Shown here one piece after another: positions 23,504 through 30,378 of a DNA stretch of 30,655 bases; position 1 is the first letter of the stretch; each line of letters begins with the position of its first letter. Below the pieces are notes generated by a model. The model saw nothing but the letters and a program-made list of their open reading frames with translations. It was not told where the DNA came from and ran no database searches. The stretch is from a virus: IMG/VR virus record IMGVR_UViG_3300042465_006921, positions 1 to 30,655 of that record. One strand, 5' to 3'. The position numbers and the translations under genes are program-made.

Positions 23504-23919
23504 TGTTTGCGCTTGGCATGCACTTTTGGAACGCGCAGGCAGCTGCTCTACCCGCGGGCATTGGCAGCGACAATCCCGCAAATGCGGCCGAGCCAAATGC
23601 TACGGCATGGGTGCTGATGGATGGGCCATGGTACAACACTGCAGGCAATCCAAGTTCTGGATTTATTGGCGGTCAAAGTTGGAGAAAAATGGCTCCAGGA
23701 GCATCTGTAAATGGTAAAACGTCTTATACATATGGAGATGAGACTGTGAACTGGACTGGATCTGTATGGCAGTACACCAACACAGGTTTGGGTGTTATTT
23801 CATCATCAACTGCTAATGTTACATATCCTTGGTTAGCAACAAATTGGACCAACGGTTTCACTGCAGCAAAAATTACGTCGTCATATGTAAAAACTACAAA
23901 TTATCCAGCTGTTCCATAA
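23503..23919 (+). CDS. Hypothetical Trp/Asn/Gly-rich protein
   Basis: A 138-residue protein. The start overlaps the preceding stop (TAATG). It is rich in Trp, Asn, Thr and Gly (DGPWYNTAGNPSSGFIGGQSW), as in beta-structured tail or fibre decorations, but there is no recognisable domain. The first 15 residues are mildly hydrophobic (FALGMHFWNAQAAALPAG) but not a convincing signal peptide. It may be structural. Low confidence in any role. Confidence 0.5.
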   Translation: MFALGMHFWNAQAAALPAGIGSDNPANAAEPNATAWVLMDGPWYNTAGNPSSGFIGGQSWRKMAPGASVNGKTSYTYGDETVNWTGSVWQYTNTGLGVISSSTANVTYPWLATNWTNGFTAAKITSSYVKTTNYPAVP

Positions 23920-24131
23920 TCAATTGGATCCAATTGTTCATTGGCCGTATCGGATAAATAACAATACTCCCTTCGGGAACCTACGGTTAATCTAATCGGT
24001 AATAGCTGCCTTGATTAAGAAGCCTTAATGTATTAAAGGTTATACAACGCCTCGCCGTTTGCTATAAAGTATTATACAACAAGCCATTAATCTTGTAAAG
24101 GATAAAATTCATAAATTAGAAAAATAAACAA
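23920..24131 (+). other. 212-base gap without a gene; palindrome at its start
   Basis: It starts with the 16-base perfect palindrome CAATTGGATCCAATTG (23921-23936) right after a stop codon; as RNA this would be a 6-bp stem with loop GATC. A late-promoter-like GATAAATA is at 23953-23960. The sequence TTATACAAC occurs twice near 24039 and 24073. I see no tRNA, no convincing ORF and no T-rich terminator. It may hold a small RNA or transcript end. Confidence 0.4.
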
Positions 24132-24908
24132 ATGGAATTGGACAAAAGAAAACAAATTGTTAAGAGTGTTCAAGCTGCATTAGGACTAGACCCGGATGGT
24201 GTTGACGGTCTAATCACATGGGCAGCTATTGCGTCTAAGGTTGGTGCTGTCGCGCCCGCTCCTGATATAGCAGTGGTTGCTAGTACGCCACCCGTCGGCA
24301 TCAGCGCCAACGCATATAAACTTATTCTTAAATATGAAGTGGGTGGCGGCCTGGATTATTACAATAAAGCGCTAAAGCACCCATGTTACCCAGGCGGGCA
24401 AAGCGGTGTTACCATTGGCATTGGCTATGATATGGGTTACAATAGCGCAGCACAATTTGCAACAGACTGGAAAGACATGTTGCCATCCGACACATATCTT
24501 CGTCTAGCGCTGCACCTTGGCAAAAAAAGCGGCGCAGCAGCCGCAGCAATACCCAGCGTTAAAGATATTAGCATATCGTGGGAAAGTGCACAAAGCGTGT
24601 TTAAAACCAATACACTCCCACGGTTTATTAAAGAAACCATACGTACTTTTCCAGGTGCTCAAGCATTGCATGCCGATGCTTTTGGCACTCTTGTGAGTTT
24701 GGTATTTAATCGCGGCGGCAGCACCACTGGCAGCTCCCGCACCGAAATGTTAAATATAAAGGATGCTATTGCGCACAACCGGCCTGACATATACAACTAT
24801 ATTGCACAGCAAATTGTTGCTATGAAACGCCTTTGGGTTGGCAAAGGTTTGGATGGTTTGCTTACACGCCGCGATGAAGAAGCGCGTCTGGTCAAAAGCT
24901 GCGCTTGA
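24132..24908 (+). CDS. Endolysin with peptidoglycan-binding-like N-terminus
   Basis: A 258-residue protein. Residues 8-37 (IVKSVQAALGLDPDGVDG) look like a short peptidoglycan-binding repeat. The catalytic part has E69 in KYEVGGG and then HPCYPGGQSGVTIGIGYDMGY (83-103), the pattern of GH24-related muramidases in phage endolysins, with LVFNRGG further on. It should cut the glycan strands at the end of infection. No signal peptide or membrane segment is seen, so export probably needs a holin, and none is visible nearby. The start follows the non-coding gap. An exact late promoter is absent, but GATAAATA lies upstream. Confidence 0.8.
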   Translation: MELDKRKQIVKSVQAALGLDPDGVDGLITWAAIASKVGAVAPAPDIAVVASTPPVGISANAYKLILKYEVGGGLDYYNKALKHPCYPGGQSGVTIGIGYDMGYNSAAQFATDWKDMLPSDTYLRLALHLGKKSGAAAAAIPSVKDISISWESAQSVFKTNTLPRFIKETIRTFPGAQALHADAFGTLVSLVFNRGGSTTGSSRTEMLNIKDAIAHNRPDIYNYIAQQIVAMKRLWVGKGLDGLLTRRDEEARLVKSCA

Positions 24909-24963
24909 TAGACGCATTTAACAAAGAGCGACTGTTCACGTTTTGGCACAATAGTCTGTTTAG

Positions 24964-24971
24964 TATAAATA
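24964..24971 (+). promoter_or_regulatory. T4-type late promoter
   Basis: Exact TATAAATA 7 bases before ATG 24979, in the 70-base gap after the endolysin. Confidence 0.84.
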
Positions 24972-24978
24972 CATTGTT

Positions 24979-26304
24979 ATGCCACACTATACTGCTCCTC
25001 GCACGTTGTCTCGCAAAATTGAGGACTACCTTGATTACGGGTTTACCTCAACGTCCACTACGTCGGCCACATCCACCTCAACTGCATTTGATGGCTTCGG
25101 GCGCGCACGTGTAGCCGAACCATACACACTATTTGATAGCCAACATCGCTATGCTGAAAATAACAAATGGAATAATGTTTTTACTGGTACTGGTGCATCA
25201 ACATATGTTGAAAATGAAAGTGCTGTAAATCTCACGGCGCCAGCTGGTGCCGGAACAGTTATTAGACAAAGTAATGTTGTATTTCCATATCAGCCTGGCA
25301 AATCATTGTTGTTGATGTGTAGTTTTGCATTTAGTGAAGCAACATTGGTCAACTCTAAAACCGTTACACAACGTATTGGTTATTTTAATGCTGATAATGG
25401 AATATTTCTTGAACAGACAAATGGCGCGCCTGATGTTGCAACAGCTCGTAATGGTGGTGGATTGCGTCTTGTATTGCGCTCTGACAGTGTTACTGCTGGC
25501 ACTGGCAACTCAGTTGATTTTGCAGTTGAACAAGCAAATTGGAATGGTGATAAGTTTAATGGCACTGGAAGCAGTGGGCGAACGCTTGATGTATCAAAGG
25601 CTAATATCTTTTGGATGGATGTTGAATGGCTTGGTGTTGGCGATGTACGCTGTGGTTTTGTTGTTGATGGAAAAATGGTGGTAGCGCACACATTCCATAA
25701 TGACAACATGAATGCTACTTCTTACATGACAACCGCGGTGTTGCCTATAAGATATGAATTGACCAACACTGGAACGACTAGTCCATATGTTAAGCAAATA
25801 TGTAATACTGTAATTAGTGAAGGTGGTTTTAATCCAACTAGCATTACATACAACCAATTAGCAACCGCTAATATATCAAATCTTCGCACTGCTGCCACGG
25901 ATGGGTTATTCTATAACGTTGTTTCAATACGATTAGCTACCGGTAAAACTGATGCTATAATTATTCCCACTGACATTGAATTGTTAGGAGAAAGTAACAA
26001 ATCATATCAATGGGCTTTACTTCGGAACGCCACATTTGGCACCACTCCCACATGGACAACACATGCTGATTGTGGCACAACCCAATTTACAACAAGTGTA
26101 TCAACGGTCACTGGTGGTGTATTGGTAAAGACTGGATATTTCACAAGTAACAGTGGAAGTGTTGCCTCAACTATTGCTGGTGATATTGCATTACAAATTG
26201 GCAGAACTATTGCTGGTGTGTCTGATACATATACTGTGGCTATTACATCGACTGGCACAAACGCAAGATATACAGGAAGCCTTGCATGGTATCAAATCAT
26301 ATGA
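24979..26304 (+). CDS. Virion structural protein (tail/neck-type)
   Basis: A 441-residue protein. A Ser/Thr-rich linker (TSTSTTSATSTSTAFD) is followed by DGFGRARVAEPYTLFDSQHRY, a signature I associate with structural proteins of marine and freshwater T4-like phages. The rest is beta-rich, with many Thr, Asn and Gly and no enzymatic motif. It is probably a particle surface or tail component. Expressed from its own late promoter. Which structure it belongs to cannot be told from sequence alone. Confidence 0.68.
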   Translation: MPHYTAPRTLSRKIEDYLDYGFTSTSTTSATSTSTAFDGFGRARVAEPYTLFDSQHRYAENNKWNNVFTGTGASTYVENESAVNLTAPAGAGTVIRQSNVVFPYQPGKSLLLMCSFAFSEATLVNSKTVTQRIGYFNADNGIFLEQTNGAPDVATARNGGGLRLVLRSDSVTAGTGNSVDFAVEQANWNGDKFNGTGSSGRTLDVSKANIFWMDVEWLGVGDVRCGFVVDGKMVVAHTFHNDNMNATSYMTTAVLPIRYELTNTGTTSPYVKQICNTVISEGGFNPTSITYNQLATANISNLRTAATDGLFYNVVSIRLATGKTDAIIIPTDIELLGESNKSYQWALLRNATFGTTPTWTTHADCGTTQFTTSVSTVTGGVLVKTGYFTSNSGSVASTIAGDIALQIGRTIAGVSDTYTVAITSTGTNARYTGSLAWYQII

Positions 26305-26636
26305 AGACATTACAACAAATCCTAGAGACTCCAACATTTACTCTGTTTGAAGAAGCGGAATATGATGGGCGAGCAGTAACGCTCAACAAGCCATTTCGCA
26401 GCGATGACGATAAACATAAGTTTTATGTATATGTCAAAAACGAAAAAGACAATGTAATCAAACTTGGTTTTGGTGATCCCAACATGGAAATCAAGCGTGA
26501 TGACCCAGCGCGTCTAAAAAGTTATCGTGCACGCCACCGTTGCGATACCAATCCAGGCCCAAAGTGGAAAGCTAACTATTGGAGCTGCCGTTTTTGGGAA
26601 GCTGGCAAGAGTGTTAGCGACTTGCTTAAGAAGTAA
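26301..26636 (+). CDS. Conserved phage protein with MKT leader
   Basis: A 111-residue protein. I chose ATG 26301, overlapping the preceding stop (ATGA); a longer frame starts at 26286. The leader MKTLQQILETPT resembles that of 22748. The body holds FGDPNMEIKRDDPARLKSYR followed by RARHRCD and WSCRFW, a segment widely conserved in phages whose function I cannot name. The Cys/His content hints at metal binding. It is probably a small packaged or head-associated protein. Confidence 0.66.
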   Translation: MKTLQQILETPTFTLFEEAEYDGRAVTLNKPFRSDDDKHKFYVYVKNEKDNVIKLGFGDPNMEIKRDDPARLKSYRARHRCDTNPGPKWKANYWSCRFWEAGKSVSDLLKK

Positions 26637-26638
26637 GT

Positions 26639-26646
26639 GATAAATA
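26639..26646 (+). promoter_or_regulatory. Late-promoter variant GATAAATA
   Basis: One base differs from TATAAATA; 9 bases before ATG 26656. It probably acts as a weaker late promoter. Confidence 0.5.
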
Positions 26647-26655
26647 CGTTTTGAT

Positions 26656-27024
26656 ATGAAACGTGTTCATGAATTGACCGAGAAGAATTTTCTACTGTAT
26701 GCCGCAAACAATTATGATAATCCGCGTTGCCTTGATGTAAAGGAATTTCATGAAGATGTTAATCGCTTTAAGTACGTTAAAAAACTGCTAAAGAAATACC
26801 AAGAAAAAGGCATACTTCAGGAACGGCTGATTCTTAATCATCTTATTGTAATACACAATATGTTTCACATCGCACCAGCCACCCACATGTGTTTCTTTAA
26901 GATTAGCGAAACGCATTGGCCGGCATTAAAAACATTTTTACTCTATCTTAACTATATACCTGACGGCGAATATCTTAATATACCAATCGACTTGCGCGTA
27001 GCGCGGTCACTTCAAAAATTATAA
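26656..27024 (+). CDS. Conserved T4-like phage protein of unknown function
   Basis: A 122-residue, mostly helical protein. The stretches FKYVKKLLKKYQEKG, LILNHLIVIHNMF and WPALKTFLLYLNYIPDG are strongly conserved in cyanophage-type T4-like genomes as far as I recall. No catalytic residues or leader are seen. It lies in a three-gene late run before nrdB. A structural or assembly role is an inference from context only. Confidence 0.66.
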   Translation: MKRVHELTEKNFLLYAANNYDNPRCLDVKEFHEDVNRFKYVKKLLKKYQEKGILQERLILNHLIVIHNMFHIAPATHMCFFKISETHWPALKTFLLYLNYIPDGEYLNIPIDLRVARSLQKL

Positions 27025-27027
27025 ATA
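27020..27027 (+). promoter_or_regulatory. T4-type late promoter overlapping a stop codon
   Basis: Exact TATAAATA that includes the TAA of the previous gene (27022-27024). It is only 4 bases from ATG 27032, the tightest spacing in the window. Confidence 0.82.
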
Positions 27028-27031
27028 ACAT

Positions 27032-27616
27032 ATGGGATTCTTTTCTACTGCGACAGACACATATTTTGCATTTCGCTTTCTGCGATTGCTAACAACTCCT
27101 TGGGAAAAAACTGGAGCATACAAATTGGGTCTAATTGATGCTGAAGGCAAAGTATTGCGTAAGCCAGTTGACATGAGCGAGCGCAGCAAATATAATATTT
27201 TTCACAGGTTGGTGTTTCGTATCAAACGGCTGCTCAATAAGATTCCATTTGGTAAAACAACAGCTGCTAGCTATCTTGCTGCATTGTGGCTTATTAAAGA
27301 ACACACTGGATTGAGCGACAAAACCATCGCGCGAGTATTGCATGAAGCAACAGGTGTTGCTGTTGATACACAAACTCTAACGGAAAGTACATGGTATGTT
27401 AATGCTGACAACACGCTGCAGCATGGAGTATATTCACTTGCACGCAATGTGCCGTTCCCTACCACCGGTGAAGAGTTGCAAATTATAAATACCCAAGTAA
27501 CAGTAAAAGAAGATGCTGTGGCAGTTGGCACCATTTTGGGTGTACCAGTATATGCAGTGCATCATGTTAAAAGCAAACAAACTCTATTTGTAACACCACA
27601 CGATCTTAAAAGATGA
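27032..27616 (+). CDS. Conserved T4-like late protein
   Basis: A 194-residue protein. The N-terminus TDTYFAFRFLRLLTTPWEKT and the basic segment FHRLVFRIKRLLNKIPFGKT are characteristic of a family common to T4-like marine phages. The second half has a helical segment and then strands ending TLFVTPHDLKR. No enzyme motif is seen. The late promoter and neighbours support a particle or assembly role. Function unknown. Confidence 0.68.
   Translation: MGFFSTATDTYFAFRFLRLLTTPWEKTGAYKLGLIDAEGKVLRKPVDMSERSKYNIFHRLVFRIKRLLNKIPFGKTTAASYLAALWLIKEHTGLSDKTIARVLHEATGVAVDTQTLTESTWYVNADNTLQHGVYSLARNVPFPTTGEELQIINTQVTVKEDAVAVGTILGVPVYAVHHVKSKQTLFVTPHDLKR
27484..27491 (+). promoter_or_regulatory. Possible internal late promoter
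   Basis: Exact TATAAATA inside the 27032 coding region, about 120 bases upstream of ATG 27613. It could drive that gene, but may also be a chance match because it encodes ordinary residues (IINT). Confidence 0.3.
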
Positions 27617-28134
27617 ACGCTAAAGAAGATACAACCACCGCAAATGTTGCTCTACCGCCCACTGGCAACCGCCCGCATGACAACAGCGACACTATGATTC
27701 GTCGCAAAAAGTTTATGCAGTTTGATGTTAAGAGTGATACTTTTCGCAAGTTTGAAACTGGTCGCAATAAGTTTGAGCGCTGGAGCAAATACTTAAATCT
27801 ACAAGATGACTCTGAAAAAGCAATTTATGATTATGCAATGAAAAACAGCGATCACACCATTGTATTGCGCAATGGAGATACTGGTGCAATGCGCAGTATA
27901 CGCCGGCGAGCGCTCAATGAAGCTGATGAAAAAATAACCAACTTTGAGGGATTCTTTAAACCAGTTGACATTCAAATTGACTATGACCCAACTCAATTAA
28001 AAGCAGGTATAGACGTAGAATCAGAACACACACCTCATAAAGAAATTGCTACCATAATAGCTAAACATCATTTAGCTGAGGATCCTGAGTACTACGTTAA
28101 GCTTAAGAAGTACGTCGAGACTAAAGGCGCATAA
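27613..28134 (+). CDS. Conserved phage protein with DUF5661-like C-terminus
   Basis: A 173-residue protein. The central part (FMQFDVKSDTFRKFETGRNK, then FERWSKYLNL) is conserved in T4-like phages. The C-terminus VESEHTPHKEIATIIAKHHL followed by AEDPEYY matches a pattern I recall as DUF5661, of unknown function. The start overlaps the previous stop. It is the last gene before the promoter-terminator region, so it probably ends the late run. Mostly helical, no leader. Confidence 0.66.
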   Translation: MNAKEDTTTANVALPPTGNRPHDNSDTMIRRKKFMQFDVKSDTFRKFETGRNKFERWSKYLNLQDDSEKAIYDYAMKNSDHTIVLRNGDTGAMRSIRRRALNEADEKITNFEGFFKPVDIQIDYDPTQLKAGIDVESEHTPHKEIATIIAKHHLAEDPEYYVKLKKYVETKGA

Positions 28135-28149
28135 ACTGTAAAATAAAGA

Positions 28150-28178
28150 TTTACATACGCGCGCATTCCATATATAAT
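28150..28178 (+). promoter_or_regulatory. Strong sigma70-like promoter upstream of nrdB
   Basis: TTTACA (28150-28155), a 17-base spacer, and TATAAT (28173-28178). This is one mismatch from consensus with ideal spacing, so it should work with host RNA polymerase early in infection. The expected start is near 28185, just before the hairpin at 28187-28219. Confidence 0.75.
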
Positions 28179-28186
28179 TTGTATAC

Positions 28187-28219
28187 AAGGTAGGCTACTT
28201 GATGGTAGCCTATTTTTTT
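28187..28219 (+). terminator. Intrinsic terminator
   Basis: TAGGCTAC (28191-28198), loop TTGATG and GTAGCCTA (28205-28212) form an 8-bp stem followed by seven T (28213-28219). AAGG before the stem can pair with the first Ts to lengthen it. It points toward nrdB. It would end late read-through from upstream, but it also lies directly after the promoter at 28150-28178. Confidence 0.85.
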
Positions 28220-28240
28220 GCTAAACTTTCCTTAAACTAC

Positions 28241-29236
28241 ATGAATAACAACAATACCGCAATAACCATCTTCGATGAACAAACTAGCAGAAAACCAAAT
28301 CGTTATCCATGGACTGAAGAGTTTATAAATGCTATGCATTCTGGGTTTTGGACCGACAAAGAATTTTCCTTTCAGCCTGACCTGCACGACTTTAAAACAG
28401 TTCTTGATGATCGTAGGCGCGAAATTGTTATACGCACACTAAGCGCAGTTGGTCAAATTGAAGTTGCGGTCAAAACTTTTTGGGCAAAGCTTGGCGATAA
28501 TCTACCGCACCCATCATTGCAAGACCTGGGCTTTGTTATGGCCAACACTGAAGTGATTCACAACAATGCCTACGAACGTCTGATTAGTGTATTGGATATG
28601 GAAGATGTGTTTGAAGAGAATCTTAAATTGGAATGGATTCAGGGCCGGGTCAAATATCTTAAAAAGTATACGCACCGCTTCTATAAGGACAGCAACAAAC
28701 AATATCTGTATGCGTTAACGCTCTTTACATTGTTTGTTGAGAATGTTAGCCTGTTTAGTCAGTTTTATATTATCAATTGGTTTAAGACTTTTGAAAATGT
28801 GTTGACACATGCTGACCAACAAGTTAAGTATACGCGCAACGAAGAAAACATCCATGCGCTTGTTGGTATTAAAATCATCAATACCATGCGGCAGGAATTG
28901 CCAGAAATGTTTGATGACGAATTGGAAGAGCGTATTGTTGCGGCTTCGCTTGAAGCATACAAGGCAGAAAGTAAGATTGTTGATTGGATGATTAACGGTA
29001 TCAATGAGCCTGGTTTAAGCGCGCCAATTCTTAAAGAGTTTATCAAGAATCGTATCAATGAAAGCATGTCACAAATCGGATTCCGCAAACCATTTGAAAT
29101 TGATGAAGCATTGATTGCTGAAACAATGTGGTTTGATGAACAGCTGCATGGCAACAACATGACTGACTTTTTTGCATCGCGCCCTGTTGAATATAGCAAG
29201 AAAAACCAAAGCTTTGGTGAGGACGACTTGTTCTAA
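28241..29236 (+). CDS. nrdB: Ribonucleotide reductase class Ia, small (beta) subunit
   Basis: A 331-residue protein from ATG 28241. A longer frame from 28199 would start within the terminator. The di-iron ligands are readable: E74 in GQIEVAV, E104 and H107 in NTEVIHNNAY, E167 in FVENVSLF, and E201 and H204 in EENIHAL. Y111 lies four residues after the first His, where the radical Tyr122 of E. coli NrdB sits, so it is a tyrosyl-radical enzyme. The C-terminal FGEDDLF would dock into the large subunit. Together with NrdA it makes deoxyribonucleotides for phage replication. Its early-type promoter is at 28150-28178. Confidence 0.93.
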   Translation: MNNNNTAITIFDEQTSRKPNRYPWTEEFINAMHSGFWTDKEFSFQPDLHDFKTVLDDRRREIVIRTLSAVGQIEVAVKTFWAKLGDNLPHPSLQDLGFVMANTEVIHNNAYERLISVLDMEDVFEENLKLEWIQGRVKYLKKYTHRFYKDSNKQYLYALTLFTLFVENVSLFSQFYIINWFKTFENVLTHADQQVKYTRNEENIHALVGIKIINTMRQELPEMFDDELEERIVAASLEAYKAESKIVDWMINGINEPGLSAPILKEFIKNRINESMSQIGFRKPFEIDEALIAETMWFDEQLHGNNMTDFFASRPVEYSKKNQSFGEDDLF

Positions 29237-29252
29237 TATATAACTTTAGATT

Positions 29253-30335
29253 ATGAGTACAGAAGATATTTACTGGCTAAACAAAGACAGCCGAAAGTTC
29301 CTGAGCAGAGGGTATGTCCTTGAAGAAAACGGCGAAACAGCAGAAAGCCGCATGCGCGATATTGCGGAGGCTGCTGAAAAACGACTGCAGCTGCCTGGCT
29401 TTGCGGACAAATTTGAAAGCTATCTACACAAAGGATACTATTCACTAAGCAGTCCTATTTGGAGCAACAGCGGCCGTGAACGAGGTTTGCCAATAAGTTG
29501 TTTTGGAACATACATTAGCGACACTCTTGAAGAGATTGCTGGTTATAAAATTGCTGAAATCTCCATGATGACAAAGAATGGCGGTGGCACAAGTGCATAC
29601 TTTGGTGCATTGCGCGGCCGCGGTACTCCTATTAGCACTGGCGGAACAAGCACTGGCGCGGTACACTTTATGGAGCTGTATGACAAGCTGATGAGTGTGG
29701 TGTCACAAGGCAATGTGCGTCGCGGCAGCTTTGCGGCATACCTGCCAATTGACCATCCTGACATTGAAGAATTTCTAAAGATTAAAGGTGAAGGCCATAC
29801 CATTCAAGACATGAGTATTGGTGTTACTGTTAGTGATGAATGGATGCGCAAGATGATTGATGGCGATAAAGACGCGCGTAAGACCTGGGGATTGGTAATT
29901 AAAAAGCGCTTTGAGAGCGGCTATCCATACTTATTCTTTAGTGATACCGCAAACAATGGTGCGCCTCAAGTATACAAGGACAAAGGCAAACTCATTCATG
30001 CAAGTAATCTTTGCTTAACCGGCGATACACTAATCGATGTATCAATTAATTCAGACGGAAGCGACCATAAATCAATTACACTTGAAGAATTCTGCTTTCT
30101 ATTTAAATTAAATATTTGGGATAAGATATTTGTCAAATCGGTTAAAGATGATCAATCTATTTGGGCACAGGTTACTGTTGCAGAAAAGACTGGAAAAACA
30201 AATGAACTGATAGAAATCCTTAGTGATTGCGGGAAGACAATCAGATGCACGCCAGATCATAAGATTTTAACAAAAAACCGAGATTGGGTATGTGCTAAAG
30301 ATCTTGTTGAATCGGATGAATTGATATTAGAATAA
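29253..30335 (+). CDS. nrdA: Ribonucleotide reductase large (alpha) subunit, N-terminal piece with N-intein
   Basis: A 360-residue protein. Residues 1-253 are the start of a class I alpha subunit, with LSSPIWSNSG, GLPISCFGTYI, NGGGTSAYFGALRGRG and GAVHFMELYDKL, ending KLIHASNL. No N-terminal ATP cone is present, so allosteric control by dATP may be absent. Residues 254-360, from CLTGDTLIDVSINSDG, are an N-intein ending at a stop. The extein should resume downstream of the HNH gene, beyond the window. The break is in the conserved SNLC region of NrdA. The arrangement resembles environmental NrdA split inteins. The gene follows nrdB by 16 bases. Confidence 0.92.
   Translation: MSTEDIYWLNKDSRKFLSRGYVLEENGETAESRMRDIAEAAEKRLQLPGFADKFESYLHKGYYSLSSPIWSNSGRERGLPISCFGTYISDTLEEIAGYKIAEISMMTKNGGGTSAYFGALRGRGTPISTGGTSTGAVHFMELYDKLMSVVSQGNVRRGSFAAYLPIDHPDIEEFLKIKGEGHTIQDMSIGVTVSDEWMRKMIDGDKDARKTWGLVIKKRFESGYPYLFFSDTANNGAPQVYKDKGKLIHASNLCLTGDTLIDVSINSDGSDHKSITLEEFCFLFKLNIWDKIFVKSVKDDQSIWAQVTVAEKTGKTNELIEILSDCGKTIRCTPDHKILTKNRDWVCAKDLVESDELILE
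30012..30332 (+). other. N-intein of the NrdA split intein (107 residues)
   Basis: Starts with Cys (CLTGDTLIDV). The block B-like segment TIRCTPDHKILTKN is near 77-89, and it ends AKDLVESDELILE. The pattern CLTGD...TPDHK...AKDL..DDEL matches my memory of the NrdA-2 group of split inteins. Its C-partner should lie beyond the right edge. Confidence 0.88.
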
Positions 30336-30351
30336 ATCCTTATGTTCTGAA

Positions 30352-30378
30352 ATACTCTTTATTATAAATACTGAGTAT
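30352..30378 (+). promoter_or_regulatory. Late promoter inside a small hairpin that covers the HNH start
   Basis: The exact late octamer TATAAATA is at 30363-30370. It lies in the loop of a 6-bp inverted repeat, ATACTC (30352-30357) and GAGTAT (30373-30378), whose 3' arm covers the first two bases of the ATG at 30377. AATCC (30335-30339) can pair with GGATT (30379-30383) to extend it. A late RNA would start near 30376 and lack the 5' arm. This is the same layout as 6213-6272 but with a much weaker stem. Confidence 0.65.

Noticed and set aside
24905-25114. ORF overlapping the start of the structural protein
   Set aside because: It is out of frame with the well-supported 24979 gene and has no recognisable content; it reads as a shadow frame.
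28199-28240. Upstream start for nrdB
   Set aside because: It would place the start codon inside the terminator loop. The ATG at 28241 gives the usual NrdB N-terminus.
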